The notes beneath the pieces are model-generated. The model did no database searches. It worked only from the letters and a program-made list of their open reading frames with translations, and was not told the origin of the DNA. Made by a program: the position numbers and the translations under genes. Shown one piece after another: positions 9,169 through 17,942 of a DNA stretch of 64,000 nucleotides (the stretch's first letter is position 1; the number at the start of each line of letters is the position of its first letter). Source of the stretch: Myxococcus stipitatus (GTDB taxonomy: Bacteria; Myxococcota; Myxococcia; Myxococcales; Myxococcaceae); assembly GCF_021412625.1 (NCBI RefSeq), contig NZ_JAKCFI010000002.1, positions 496,001 through 560,000 of the forward strand, written 5' to 3'.

Positions 9169-10707
9169 GTGAACGAGGAACACACCGGACGCTCCATGCG
9201 AAACCTTCCGCTACCACCGCCACTCGAATCCGCTTCTCCAGGAAATCTCGGGTGGATGTCGGTGGTGCTCGCGGTCGTCATGCTGTCGTGCGTCGGAGAG
9301 CCGGTGGGCTCGGGCGTGGAGCGCGTGAAGCGCGCGGGGGTGTTGACGTGGGGCGCGGACGCGCAGGGGGGCGAGCCCTACGCCATGGAGGACCCGGACG
9401 CGCCGGGGGGCATGCGCGGCTTCGAGGTGGAGCTGGCGGACGCGCTGGCGCGCGAGCTGGGCGTGCGCGCGCGCTTCGTCCAGAACGACTGGTCCAACCT
9501 GATTCCGTCGCTGGAGCGCGGCTCGTTCGACGTCGCGCTCAACGGCATCGAGGTGACGCCCGCGCGCAGCGGGCGCGTGCTCTTCACGCGGCCCTACTAC
9601 CTGTTCCACCTGCGGCTGATGGCGCGGGCGAAGGACGCCAGCGTCACGGGCATGGAGTCGCTGCGCGGGCGGCGGGTGGGCACGCTGGCCAACTCGCAGG
9701 CGTGGGACCTGCTCCAGGGCGCCGGGGTGCAGGCGGTGCCCTACGAGGGCGTGGAGGAGCCCTATATCGACCTGGAGCAGGGGCGGCTGGACGCGGTGCT
9801 GATGGACGACATCATCGCCCAGCGCTACGGCATGCCGCGCGCGGCCCTGCGCGTGGTGGGCGACGTGGGCGAAGGCTACTACGCCATCGCGCTGCGCCCG
9901 GGGGACGAGGCGCTGCGCGCGGAGCTGGACGCGGCGCTGGGGCGCGTCGCCCGCTCGGGGGAGCTGCGCGCCATCTTCCAGCGCTGGGGCATCGACAACG
10001 CGGCGGAGCAGCGGATGGTGGAGTGGACGGACGCGCAGACGCGCGAGCTCTTGTCCACCACGAGCGCGCCGCGCCTGGGCTGGGGGCAGTTGCTGCTGTT
10101 CCTCCAGGCGTCGGTGGTGACGCTGCTCGTGTCGGTGGGCGCCATGGCGCTCGCCGTCCCCCTGGGCATGGCGCTGTCGGTGTCGCGACTGTACGGCCCC
10201 GCGTGGCTGGGGCGGCTGGCGGAGGTGTACGTGGAGTTGTTCCGGGGCACGCCGGTGCTGCTCCAGCTCTACGTCCTCTACTACGGCCTGGCGGGCGTGC
10301 TGCGGCTCGACGCGCTCAGCGCCGCCATCCTCGGCCTGGGGCTGAACTACGCGGCCTACGAGGCGGAGGTGTACCGGGCCGGCGTGTTGTCGGTGCCGCG
10401 TGGACAGTTCGAGGCCGCGCTGGCGCTGGGAATGAACACGCGGCTGGCGCTGCGCCGGGTCGTCATGCCGCAGGCCTTCCGCGTGGCGCTCCCGGGAATG
10501 ACCAATGACTTCATCGCATTGTTGAAGGACAGTTCCCTGGTTTCGGTGATTTCCGTCGTGGAACTCACCAAGCGGATGACGATTACGGCGGTGGACGTTC
10601 GGAGTTGGCTGTTGCCGGGGGCGGTGTGCGCGGCGCTCTACCTGGCGATGAGCTACCCTCTGTCCCGCTTGGCGCGGCGGTTGGAAGCGAGGCTGGAACG
10701 CGGATGA
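9169..10707 (+). CDS. Amino-acid ABC transporter: fused substrate-binding protein and permease
   Basis: One chain of 512 residues joins an N-terminal export signal/membrane anchor (about 28-45), a solute-binding domain of the polar amino acid family (about 50-290; GFEVELADALARELG, GSFDVALNGIEVT) and a HisM/GlnP-type permease (about 300-512). The permease has the EAA loop (YRAGVLSVPRGQFEAALALG). Such fusions are known in glutamine/polar amino acid importers and place the binding domain on the outer face. The GTG at 9169 (GAAGAG three bases upstream) is used; an ATG at 9196 is an alternative start. Its TGA overlaps the ATPase ATG, so the pair forms the importer. Confidence 0.9.
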   Translation: MNEEHTGRSMRNLPLPPPLESASPGNLGWMSVVLAVVMLSCVGEPVGSGVERVKRAGVLTWGADAQGGEPYAMEDPDAPGGMRGFEVELADALARELGVRARFVQNDWSNLIPSLERGSFDVALNGIEVTPARSGRVLFTRPYYLFHLRLMARAKDASVTGMESLRGRRVGTLANSQAWDLLQGAGVQAVPYEGVEEPYIDLEQGRLDAVLMDDIIAQRYGMPRAALRVVGDVGEGYYAIALRPGDEALRAELDAALGRVARSGELRAIFQRWGIDNAAEQRMVEWTDAQTRELLSTTSAPRLGWGQLLLFLQASVVTLLVSVGAMALAVPLGMALSVSRLYGPAWLGRLAEVYVELFRGTPVLLQLYVLYYGLAGVLRLDALSAAILGLGLNYAAYEAEVYRAGVLSVPRGQFEAALALGMNTRLALRRVVMPQAFRVALPGMTNDFIALLKDSSLVSVISVVELTKRMTITAVDVRSWLLPGAVCAALYLAMSYPLSRLARRLEARLERG

Positions 10708-11528
10708 TCGAAGTGAAGGACCTGTGCAAGCGCTACGACGGGCGCACGGTGCTGGACGGCATCGACGCGACGTTCGCCTCGGGGGAGGTGGTGGCGTTGG
10801 TGGGGCCGTCGGGCGGTGGCAAGAGCACGCTGCTGCGGTGCCTCAACGGCCTGGAGCCCTTCGACGGCGGCTCCATCCGGGTTGGCGACGACGTGCTGGC
10901 CCCGGGGCGGGTCCGCGCGCGCGGTGAGCGGGTGTGCGACCTGCGCCGCCGTGTGGGCTTCGTGTTCCAGCAGTGGCACCTGTTCGCGCACCGCACCGCG
11001 CTGGGCAACGTCATCGAGGCCCCCATCCACGTCCGGGGCCTGGGTGTCCGGGAGGCCACGGAGCTGGGGCGTGCGCTGCTCGACAAGGTGGGCCTGTCGC
11101 ACCGCGAGGGCGCCTACCCGTCCGAGCTGTCCGGTGGCGAGCAGCAGCGCGTGGCCATCGCCCGGGCGCTGGCGATGGAGCCGGAGGCGCTGCTGCTGGA
11201 CGAGCCCACCAGCGCGCTGGACCCGGAGCGCGTGGGCGCGCTCGTGTCGCTGCTGGGGCGCCTGCGGGACGACGGGCTGACGCTGGTGACGGTGACGCAC
11301 GAGATGCGCTTCGCCCGGGAGCTGGCGTCGCGGGTGATGGTGCTGCACGGCGGGCGCATCCTGGAGGAGGGCGCGCCGGGGCAGGTGCTGGACCATCCCC
11401 TGCACGAGCGCACGCGCGCCTTCCTGGGCCTGGGGCCGGTGGCGCCGGCGGCGCGCGCCCCCACGCCGCTGGCGCTGGGCAGAACGAGCGGGGCTCCGGT
11501 GTTTCCCGCCGCATCCGCGGGGGAATGA
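10704..11528 (+). CDS. Amino-acid ABC transporter ATP-binding protein
   Basis: This 274-residue ATPase drives the permease encoded upstream. It has Walker A GPSGGGKST (34-42), signature LSGGEQQR (142-149), Walker B LLLDEP (163-168) and the switch His199. The sequence is of the GlnQ/HisP type. The start ATG at 10704 overlaps the permease stop as ATGA. The last ~25 residues (alanine/proline-rich, after FLGLGPVAP) extend past the normal end of this family and have no known role. The alpha/beta hydrolase gene follows one base after the stop. Confidence 0.94.
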   Translation: MIEVKDLCKRYDGRTVLDGIDATFASGEVVALVGPSGGGKSTLLRCLNGLEPFDGGSIRVGDDVLAPGRVRARGERVCDLRRRVGFVFQQWHLFAHRTALGNVIEAPIHVRGLGVREATELGRALLDKVGLSHREGAYPSELSGGEQQRVAIARALAMEPEALLLDEPTSALDPERVGALVSLLGRLRDDGLTLVTVTHEMRFARELASRVMVLHGGRILEEGAPGQVLDHPLHERTRAFLGLGPVAPAARAPTPLALGRTSGAPVFPAASAGE

Positions 11529-11529
11529 C

Positions 11530-12285
11530 ATGCGTTCGGAGGTCCAGTTGACGCAGTGGGGGCAAGGCGGGGGGCCGAGGGTCCTCCTCCTGCCGGGGCT
11601 GGGGGCCCGGGGGGCGGGCTTCCGCGCGCTCGCCGAGCGGCTCTCCACCTTCGCCCGACCGGTCCTCGTCGAGTACCCGGAAGGGCGCCACGCGGCGCTG
11701 GGCGCGGCAGGGCTCGCGCGGCAGGTGTGGCGGGCGGCCGGAGAGATGGACGCGGTGGTGGCCAGCTCCTTCGGCGGGATGGTGGCGGCGCATCTGGCCT
11801 CCGCCGGCGCGGCGCGGGCCGTCGCGTTCCTGGGGGCGTTCACCCGGACGTCGCAGCTGGGGCCCCGGGGGTGGCTCATCGGGATGATGGGGCCCATCGC
11901 GGTGTGGGGACGGCCAGGGCGGGTCGCCGCGGGACTGGCGGCGTGGCGCCCCGTGTCCTCCGCGCTGGCGCCGGACGTGGTGCCCATGACGCCGCTGGAG
12001 CGGGAGAGCACCTGGCACCGGGCGCTGGCCATCCATGGCGAGCCGCCGCCGCCCTCGCTGCGAGCGCTGCCTGTCTCCTGTCTCTGCATCCAGGGCACCC
12101 GGGACGTGCTGGTGCCGCCCGTGACGATGAAGCGCCTGGCGGACGCGCTGCCGGCGGGCACCCCGCTGCACCTGCTGCGCGGCGCGGGCCACGTGCCCTA
12201 CTTCTCGCATCCTCGGGAGTGCGCGGCGCTGCTGGAACCGTGGCTGCGCGCGCTGTCAACGAAAGAGCGCGTCTCGGCCGCATGA
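11530..12285 (+). CDS. Alpha/beta-hydrolase fold protein
   Basis: A 251-residue cytoplasmic hydrolase with the expected triad: nucleophile Ser80 in ASSFGG, acid in QGTRDVLVP, and His in RGAGHVPYF. The oxyanion strand is VLLLPGLGARG. Length and spacing fit small esterases such as BioH- and MhpC-like proteins. It begins one base after the transporter ATPase stop, so it is probably translated from the same message, but nothing links its substrate to amino-acid uptake. Substrate unknown. Confidence 0.85.
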   Translation: MRSEVQLTQWGQGGGPRVLLLPGLGARGAGFRALAERLSTFARPVLVEYPEGRHAALGAAGLARQVWRAAGEMDAVVASSFGGMVAAHLASAGAARAVAFLGAFTRTSQLGPRGWLIGMMGPIAVWGRPGRVAAGLAAWRPVSSALAPDVVPMTPLERESTWHRALAIHGEPPPPSLRALPVSCLCIQGTRDVLVPPVTMKRLADALPAGTPLHLLRGAGHVPYFSHPRECAALLEPWLRALSTKERVSAA

Positions 12286-12333
12286 CGCGCGGCGCCCTCG
12301 GTGCGGGTGACTCGCGGACGGGACGAAAGGGGG

Positions 12334-13224
12334 ATGTACCTGACCGTTGCGTCCCGCTACCGTGCGCGGCGAATGCAGAACCGCTTCACGTGCTGGCTCG
12401 TCGTCCTCGCCGTCCTGTCCTCCGCGTCCGTCCAGGCCCAGGCCCCTGGAGCGTCGTCAGGTCCCGCGCCGACGAAGCCCGTGGCCTCGTCGCCCGCCGC
12501 ACCGGCGAAGCCCGTGGTTTCACCGCCTGCTCCGGCGCCGTCCGCCACCGCCGCCGTCGCGCCCGCGCCGTCCGAGCGCCCGCGCTCCGTCCTGCTGCTG
12601 GGTGACAGCCTCATCGCCACGGGCTTCGGTGACTACCTGCTGGCTCGGTTGGAGGCGCATCCCGACATCCGCGCCTCGCGGCGGGCCCGCTCCTCGACGG
12701 GGCTGGCGCGTCCGGACTTCTTCGACTGGATGGCGGTGGGCGAGGAGGAGGTGAAGCGCCATCAGCCGGACGTGGTGGTGGTCATCCTCGGTGGCAACGA
12801 CGGGCAGTCGCTGCTGGAGCGGGATGGGAGCAAGCCCGTCCACTGGGGCAAGCCGGAGTGGGGCGAGGCCTACCGGCGGCGCATCGACTCCTTCGCGAGC
12901 GTCATCTCCGCGCCGGGGCGGAAGATCGTCTGGCTGGAGCTGCCGGCGACGGGGCTCAAGCGCTTCGAGCAGAAGCTGGGCGTCATCCGCGAGCTCCAGC
13001 GCGAGGTCATCGGCGCCCGGGCGGACGCGCGCTACGTCGACACGCGGGCGTTCTTCACGGACGCACAGGGGCGCGCGCTGTCGCAGGCCCGCGTCGAGGG
13101 CTTCCGCAAGCCGATGAAGCTGCGCATGAGCGACGGCGTGCACTTCACCGTCGCCGGAGGGCGGTACTTCGCGAGCAAGGTGTATCCGGAAGTGCTGGGC
13201 GCGCTGGGGTTGGCACAGGGCTAG
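12334..13224 (+). CDS. Exported SGNH/GDSL hydrolase (DUF459-like)
   Basis: The protein has a signal peptide (hydrophobic core FTCWLVVLAVLSS, ending near VQAQ), then a Pro/Ala-rich linker of about 50 residues, then an SGNH hydrolase domain. Block I is LLLGDSLIATG, block III VVILGGNDGQS, and block V SDGVHFT with the catalytic Asp/His. DUF459-family members are periplasmic esterases or acetyltransferase-related enzymes acting on surface polysaccharide. The ATG at 12334 follows an AAAGGGGG stretch; an ATG at 12373 would remove a 13-residue basic extension and gives a more ordinary signal peptide. Substrate not predictable from here. Confidence 0.85.
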   Translation: MYLTVASRYRARRMQNRFTCWLVVLAVLSSASVQAQAPGASSGPAPTKPVASSPAAPAKPVVSPPAPAPSATAAVAPAPSERPRSVLLLGDSLIATGFGDYLLARLEAHPDIRASRRARSSTGLARPDFFDWMAVGEEEVKRHQPDVVVVILGGNDGQSLLERDGSKPVHWGKPEWGEAYRRRIDSFASVISAPGRKIVWLELPATGLKRFEQKLGVIRELQREVIGARADARYVDTRAFFTDAQGRALSQARVEGFRKPMKLRMSDGVHFTVAGGRYFASKVYPEVLGALGLAQG

Positions 13225-13254
13225 GGCGGGGGCCGCCCGCTGGCGGCGAACCGC

Positions 13255-14130
13255 TCAAGGCGAATGGTGCGAGGAGTCGGGGGCGCCCGACAGCGACGCG
13301 CCCCCCGGACGCAGCCGGCGCACGGCGCGCAGCAGGAGCTGCTCGTCGCGGGGGTTGGCCAGGAAGCCCCGCGCGCCCAGCTGTCGCGCGCGGTCGAACC
13401 CCTCGTCGTCCGACGCGCCGTGGACGATGAGCGCCCCCTCGATGCTCACCTCTCCGGCCAGCAGTCCCTCCATGGCCTGGATGGGGGCGAGCACGACGTC
13501 CTCGCGCCGCGTGTGCAGCACCTCCAGCGGCGTGGCGACGCGGGCCTGGTAGCCGTGGCGCGCGAGCTGCCGGGTGATGAGCACCGCCGTGACGGGCGGC
13601 CAGCCGTAGAGCAGCAGCGGCCCGCCGGGCGTGGCGGGCGCGGGCGTGGTGGGCTCCGTCGGCTCCTCGATGCCGTACAGCTCCGCGAGCGCTTGCGTCA
13701 GCGCGGTGTCCGACGCCACGTGGGCCTCCACCCGGGGCTTGCCGGTGATGGCGCGAACGGCGTCGACCGCCTCCAGCGACACCGGGGCGGGCAGGGCGAT
13801 GTGCAGCACCTCGCGCTCGCCCTGCTCCAGTGGGACGTGCTCGAGGCGCAGCGGCACCGCGCGGTGCTGCCGGGCGATGCGCGCGGGGAGGAGCGCCGCC
13901 ATGGCCGGGTCCAGCGGCTGGTGCTCCAGGTCCACGGGCTCCACGCCGAGCTGCGTCGCCAGGCCCCGGAGCACGTCCGCCTCCGAGCACACGCCCTCCC
14001 TCACCAGCGCCCGCCCCAGGGGCACGTGGGTCTCATGGTGGTGCACCAGTCCCAGCCGCAGCTGGGCCCGGTTGAGCACCCCCATCTCGAGGAGGATTTC
14101 TCCCAGCGGACGCCTGGCGCCAGATTCCAT
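13255..14130 (-). CDS. MshEN-domain protein with degenerate receiver domain
   Basis: Residues 6-70 carry the tandem MshEN pattern, two copies of R/P-LG-x-x-L-x-x-x-G followed by an L-rich helix (PLGEILLEMGVLNRAQL, then PLGRALVREGVCSEADV). MshEN domains bind cyclic di-GMP in type IV pilus and type II secretion ATPases. There is no ATPase here. After an acidic/proline linker, the last ~110 residues resemble a receiver fold (start GPLLLYGWPP, end ARGFLANPRDEQLLLRAVRRL) but lack the phospho-acceptor Asp; that strand reads VVLAPIQAMEG. It is therefore a stand-alone signalling adaptor candidate. The ATG at 14130 was chosen; a GTG at 14151 is possible. Confidence 0.78.
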   Translation of the reverse strand: MESGARRPLGEILLEMGVLNRAQLRLGLVHHHETHVPLGRALVREGVCSEADVLRGLATQLGVEPVDLEHQPLDPAMAALLPARIARQHRAVPLRLEHVPLEQGEREVLHIALPAPVSLEAVDAVRAITGKPRVEAHVASDTALTQALAELYGIEEPTEPTTPAPATPGGPLLLYGWPPVTAVLITRQLARHGYQARVATPLEVLHTRREDVVLAPIQAMEGLLAGEVSIEGALIVHGASDDEGFDRARQLGARGFLANPRDEQLLLRAVRRLRPGGASLSGAPDSSHHSP

Positions 14131-14208
14131 CGCGAAGCAATGAATCTTCACGCTCCGGCGCGTTCCGCCAGGGCCCGCCAGGGCGCCGCCCGCCCTGTCG
14201 CCCGCTGC

Positions 14209-14577
14209 TCAGCCGCGCGAGCCGAAGTGCTCGGCCCACGCCTCCGGCTTGAAGCCCACGAGCACCTTCTCGCCGTCGACCAGGACGGGGCGCTTGACGA
14301 GCTTGCCGTCCGCGGCCAGCCACTCGCGCAGCTCGGCGTCACTGGCCGCGTCGACCCTGGCCTTGCCGAGCGCGCGGTAGCTCAGGCCGCTGGTGTTGAG
14401 CCACTTGCGCACGGACACGCCGCTGCGCGTAATCCACCGCTCCAGCTCCGCCACCGTGGGGGGCTCGTCGACGATGGGCCGGACCCGGGCGGGGATGCCC
14501 TGGGTCTGGAGCCACTTCAGGGCGTTCTTGCAGGTGGAGCAGCCAGCGTACGCGAGGACGAGGACTTCGTTCGACAT
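14209..14577 (-). CDS. ArsC/Spx family thioredoxin-fold protein
   Basis: A 122-residue protein of the ArsC/Spx/YffB superfamily. It has the N-terminal redox pair CSTC (Cys13, Cys16), the helix KNALKWLQTQG, the motif VRKWLNTSGLSYR and the C-terminal KRPVLVDGEKVLVGF that closes the fold. The CxxC pair resembles Spx, but Spx as a transcription regulator is a Firmicute trait; in Proteobacteria-like genomes such proteins are usually annotated as arsenate-reductase-like. No arsenic-resistance genes are nearby, so arsenate reduction is doubtful. It is transcribed alone. Confidence 0.88.
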   Translation of the reverse strand: MSNEVLVLAYAGCSTCKNALKWLQTQGIPARVRPIVDEPPTVAELERWITRSGVSVRKWLNTSGLSYRALGKARVDAASDAELREWLAADGKLVKRPVLVDGEKVLVGFKPEAWAEHFGSRG

Positions 14578-14643
14578 GGCGCGCTTGTATCAAGCCCGTC
14601 GCGGTTTGCGAGCGGAAGGGACCCCGTGCTAGCGCGCGGAGTC

Positions 14644-15900
14644 ATGGACACCTCCACCTCCAGGCTCGTGCCGTGGTCCCTCGCGCTGGTGGCGCTCGTC
14701 GCCGCCTGTTCCTCCACGCCGGACCAGCCCGGCATCCTGCCCCAGGACGACGGCGGCATCCCGGACGCTGGAGGCGATGGCGGCCCCGTCGTGGTGGTGC
14801 CCCAGGATGGCGGCACCGTCGTCACCGGCACCCTCGCCGGCACGCTGACGGCGGCGGGCTCTCCCTACCGCGTCGTGGGAGACGCGGAGGGCATCGTGGT
14901 CGTCCCCAAGCGCCAGGTCCTCGTCGTGGAGCCCGGCGTCATCCTCGACTTCCAGGGGCGCCCGGAGGTGACGGAGGCGGACGTGGAGGCCCAGGCGCCC
15001 ACCAGCGTGATGAACCACCAGAAGGGGCGCGTGGAGCTGCGCGTCTACGGCGGCATCCAGGTGCGGGGCACCGCGGACGCCCCCGTGGTGCTGACGTCCA
15101 CCAACCCCTACGGCTGGTGGGGGCTGAACTTCTATGGCGAGGACTCCGTGGGCGACGGCGACCCGGTGTTCGAGCACATGATTTTCGAGAAGGTGCGCAA
15201 GAACGAGTACAACGGCACCCGCGAGTGGACGCGCGGCGCGCTGTGGGCCTACTACCCGGGGCCGGTGACCATCCGCCACTCGCTGTTCCGCGACAACGTG
15301 TCGGCGGCGAAGTGCGGCGCGCTGGACCTGATGTTCACCGTCGCCTCGCGCGTGGAGGACACCACCTTCGAGGACAACCGCACCACGGAGATCGACCGCT
15401 TCGCGCAGGCGGGCACGGGCTCCATGGCCGGAGGCGGCGCGATGTGCGTGACGCACGGACGCGACTCGGTGGTGAGCGGCAACACCTTCCGCAACAACGG
15501 CCTGGAGGCGTTCGGGGGCGCCGTCTCGGACGCGCTGACGTCCCGGCCCATCCTGGCCTGGCCCAACCCGCAGAACATCTACGACCTGGGGGGCGGCGGC
15601 GCGCTGCACTACTTCCAGCCCAGCAACGACCTCATCCAGGACAACCTCTTCGAGGGCAACTTCGTGACGCGGGGCCCGGCCTCCGCCATCTACCTGGAGG
15701 ACGTGGGCACCCGGGGCGTCACGCTCCGGGGCAACCGCTTCGTCTCCAACCGCGCGGGCGCCGGAGGCGTGGTGGTGTGCAACCGGGGGAGCGGTGGCGT
15801 GGAGCTGGTGGTGGCCACCGACAACGTGTTCACCGGCAACACCACGGATGGGAAGGCGGCGGCGAACGTGTCCGGGGACTGCACGACGGCGGCGCAGTAG
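14644..15900 (+). CDS. Lipoprotein with right-handed beta-helix (parallel beta-helix) domain
   Basis: This 418-residue protein has a lipobox (LVAAC) after the signal sequence and a short Asp/Gly-rich linker. The rest shows the repeating pattern of a parallel beta-helix, with runs such as IRHSLFRDNVSAAKCGALDL, VEDTTFEDNRTTEIDRF and VSGNTFRNNGLEAFGGAV. It looks like a surface-attached carbohydrate-binding or lyase-like protein, but I see no catalytic residues that identify a polysaccharide lyase. The start ATG at 14644 places the signal directly at the N-terminus. It is encoded alone, convergent with the LysR gene. Confidence 0.83.
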   Translation: MDTSTSRLVPWSLALVALVAACSSTPDQPGILPQDDGGIPDAGGDGGPVVVVPQDGGTVVTGTLAGTLTAAGSPYRVVGDAEGIVVVPKRQVLVVEPGVILDFQGRPEVTEADVEAQAPTSVMNHQKGRVELRVYGGIQVRGTADAPVVLTSTNPYGWWGLNFYGEDSVGDGDPVFEHMIFEKVRKNEYNGTREWTRGALWAYYPGPVTIRHSLFRDNVSAAKCGALDLMFTVASRVEDTTFEDNRTTEIDRFAQAGTGSMAGGGAMCVTHGRDSVVSGNTFRNNGLEAFGGAVSDALTSRPILAWPNPQNIYDLGGGGALHYFQPSNDLIQDNLFEGNFVTRGPASAIYLEDVGTRGVTLRGNRFVSNRAGAGGVVVCNRGSGGVELVVATDNVFTGNTTDGKAAANVSGDCTTAAQ

Positions 15901-15928
15901 CGTCCGCGCGCCTCCCGTCACCGGGGCG

Positions 15929-16819
15929 TTACTGCGGAGGCTCCATCCCGGTGAGCGCCTTCACCACCCGCCGCGCGGCGCGCCCCAGCCGCACGCCCGC
16001 GCGGTGGTGCAGCTTGGGCAGGAACGCATGGGTGGAGCCGCTGGCGGGCTTGAGCAGCTTGAGCTCGCCCCGGCGCAGCTCGCGTGACGCCAGGTGCTCC
16101 GGCAACCACCCGTAGCCCAGCCCCTCCAGGATGGCGGCCTTCTTCGCCGCGAAGTCGTTGAGGTGCACGGTCGAGCGCAGCTCCAGCGACACCGTGCTCA
16201 ATTGCAGCCGAGGGTCCGAACCACGCACCGTGAGCAGCAGGTGTTCGGCCAGCTCCTCCTCCTGGAGCGCGCCCCGGCGCCGCCGGGCCAGCGGATGGCC
16301 GCGGTGCGCCACCAGCAGCGCCTTCAATTCCGGCAGGGCATAGCTGCGCAGCCCCGGCAGCGACGGAGGAAGCACGGACACCATCAGGTCCGCCTCGTCC
16401 CGCACGAACGCCGCCTCCACCCCCGCCAGGAACTCCGACGAGACATGGAAGCGCGTCCCCGCGCCCTCCGTCCGCAGCGCCTTCACCACCCGCAACAGCG
16501 GCTCCGCCGGGAACACGCCGTCGAACACGATGCGCAGCGTGGGCTCCCACCCCGCCCGTATCTCCGCGCACGTCGCCTCCAGTTCGCGTTCCGCTGCCAA
16601 CAGCTTTCGACAGTGCTCCAGCACGCGCTCACCCGCGGCGGTCAACCGGGTGCGGTATCCCCGCCGGTCGAGCAGCTCGAGCTCCGTCTGCTCCTCCAAC
16701 GTGCGCAGCGCGTAGAGCACCGCCGTGTGGCCCTTGCCCAGGGCCTGGGCGGCGGCGGTGAAGGTGCCGTGTCGCGCGAGCGCGTCCAGCGCCCGGGCCT
16801 GCTCCAGCGTGACGTTCAT
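15929..16819 (-). CDS. LysR-family transcriptional regulator
   Basis: A 296-residue regulator with an N-terminal winged helix-turn-helix (LEQARALDALARHGTFTAAAQALGKGHTAVLYALRTLEEQ) and a LysR substrate-binding domain (RIVFDGVFPAEPLL onward). It probably controls itself and the divergent outer-membrane protein gene. ATG at 16819 is preferred over a GTG at 16834 because LysR proteins begin only a few residues before the first helix. Inverted repeats lie between the two genes. The inducer is unknown. Confidence 0.92.
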   Translation of the reverse strand: MNVTLEQARALDALARHGTFTAAAQALGKGHTAVLYALRTLEEQTELELLDRRGYRTRLTAAGERVLEHCRKLLAAERELEATCAEIRAGWEPTLRIVFDGVFPAEPLLRVVKALRTEGAGTRFHVSSEFLAGVEAAFVRDEADLMVSVLPPSLPGLRSYALPELKALLVAHRGHPLARRRRGALQEEELAEHLLLTVRGSDPRLQLSTVSLELRSTVHLNDFAAKKAAILEGLGYGWLPEHLASRELRRGELKLLKPASGSTHAFLPKLHHRAGVRLGRAARRVVKALTGMEPPQ

Positions 16820-16906
16820 GGGGACATTGTGCACGCTTTCGACAGTCCCCGCGGACCCACCCCCGCTTCGACGAACCGCGTTGGTTCTGACGCGGCGCGA
16901 CTTACA

Positions 16907-16939
16907 TGTGCAACGCGCACAGCCCTAGAGTGAACACTC
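16907..16939. promoter_or_regulatory. Candidate LysR operator / divergent promoter
   Basis: Two inverted repeats lie between the divergent LysR and outer-membrane protein genes. TGTGCAACGCGCACA (16907-16921) is a perfect 5-base-arm palindrome that contains a T-N11-A, the core shape of a LysR box. GAGTGAACACTC (16928-16939) is a second palindrome. A TAGAGT at 16926-16931 could be a -10 element for the rightward gene. Position and shape fit; binding is not shown. Confidence 0.4.
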
Positions 16940-16957
16940 CACTCGATGGAGGGGTTT

Positions 16958-17725
16958 ATGTCGCGAAGGCTGTGTTGGGCCCTGGCAGGAGCGGTTGCAT
17001 TGGGTTCCGCGGTAGCAGGCGCGCAGGAAGTCCAGACGTCGACGCCGAAGTTCAGTGACCCGACGGGTTTGGAGTTGACCATCGGGTTGGGGTTCCAAGG
17101 GGGAGCGGGCTACGTCTACAAGAACGGCGAGCGGTTGGACGGCTCGCACGGTGACGTGAAGCTGAGTGATGGCGCGGTCGGCGGCGTGCCGTTTTTGGTG
17201 GAGCTGGGCTACCGGCTCAGCCCCAAGTGGTTCGTGGGCGCGTACGGGCAGGTCTCGTACATCCTCACGTCGGAGAGCCCGCTGTCGTGCCCCGAGGGGT
17301 TCGACTGCAACGCGATGCAGTTCCGCTTCGGTCCGCAGGTGCAGTACCACTTCTCTCCCGAGGCCTCGTTCGACCCGTTCGTGGGCGTGGGCTTCGGCAT
17401 GGCCATCCTCAACGTCAAGAACAGCGGCGTGCTGCCGGTCGACACGCCCGCGGGGGCGCTCAACTCGGACTTCGAGGTCGACAGCACGACGCGGGGCCCG
17501 GAGTTCATCAACGTGACGGTCGGCGGCAAGTGGCGCCTGGGAGAGTCGTTCTCGTTCGGCCCCTACCTCACGGCCGGCTATGCCACCTACACCGCGCGCG
17601 CCGGCACCACCACGGTCGCGATTCCCGCCCCGGTGAACGTGACCACCGAGTCGCCGCTGACGTACGCGGACGACGGCCCGAACCTGTCGCTCATGCTGGG
17701 CTTCCGTCTCACGCTGAACCCTTGA
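16958..17725 (+). CDS. Outer-membrane beta-barrel protein
   Basis: This 255-residue protein has a signal peptide (MSRRLCWALAGAVALGSAVAGAQ) and alternating beta strands such as GLELTIGLGFQGGAGYVY, YRLSPKWFVGAYGQVSYIL and VTVGGKWRLGESFSFGPYLT. It ends in the barrel signature LMLGFRLTLNP, close to a C-terminal aromatic strand. This fits an OmpW/OmpA-like eight-stranded barrel in the outer membrane. The ATG at 16958 follows a strong GGAGGGG; an upstream ATG at 16946 overlaps that site and is less likely. Divergent from the LysR regulator, which may control it. A terminator follows. Confidence 0.82.
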   Translation: MSRRLCWALAGAVALGSAVAGAQEVQTSTPKFSDPTGLELTIGLGFQGGAGYVYKNGERLDGSHGDVKLSDGAVGGVPFLVELGYRLSPKWFVGAYGQVSYILTSESPLSCPEGFDCNAMQFRFGPQVQYHFSPEASFDPFVGVGFGMAILNVKNSGVLPVDTPAGALNSDFEVDSTTRGPEFINVTVGGKWRLGESFSFGPYLTAGYATYTARAGTTTVAIPAPVNVTTESPLTYADDGPNLSLMLGFRLTLNP

Positions 17726-17730
17726 GTCCT

Positions 17731-17771
17731 CCGGGGGCCCTGGTGGCGTCCAGGGCTCCCGGTCGGTTTTT
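17731..17771 (+). terminator. Rho-independent terminator after the beta-barrel gene
   Basis: A 13-base-pair stem (17731-17743 with 17750-17762, one G-U pair, loop of six) is followed by TCGGTTTTT. It begins six bases after the stop codon of the outer-membrane protein gene. Stem, position and T-run together make a convincing terminator. Confidence 0.78.
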
Positions 17772-17942
17772 CCGCGCGGAGGCCGCAACCCGCCCCGCGT
17801 CGGTCCGTCCTCGTGTGTGGCCTTTGCGGGCCGCCGGGGGCGCCGGGTGGACGAAGCGCCCTCCAGCACCGTCGCCTTCCGCTCCGGCGCGCGCCGAGGC
17901 GAAGTACCTTTCGCCTGCGCCAGCCGGCGCGGGGAGCGTGTG

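Noticed and set aside
13224..13238. A six-base-pair hairpin after the SGNH hydrolase gene
   Set aside because: No T-run follows, and short GC stems are common in this sequence, so a terminator call is not supported.
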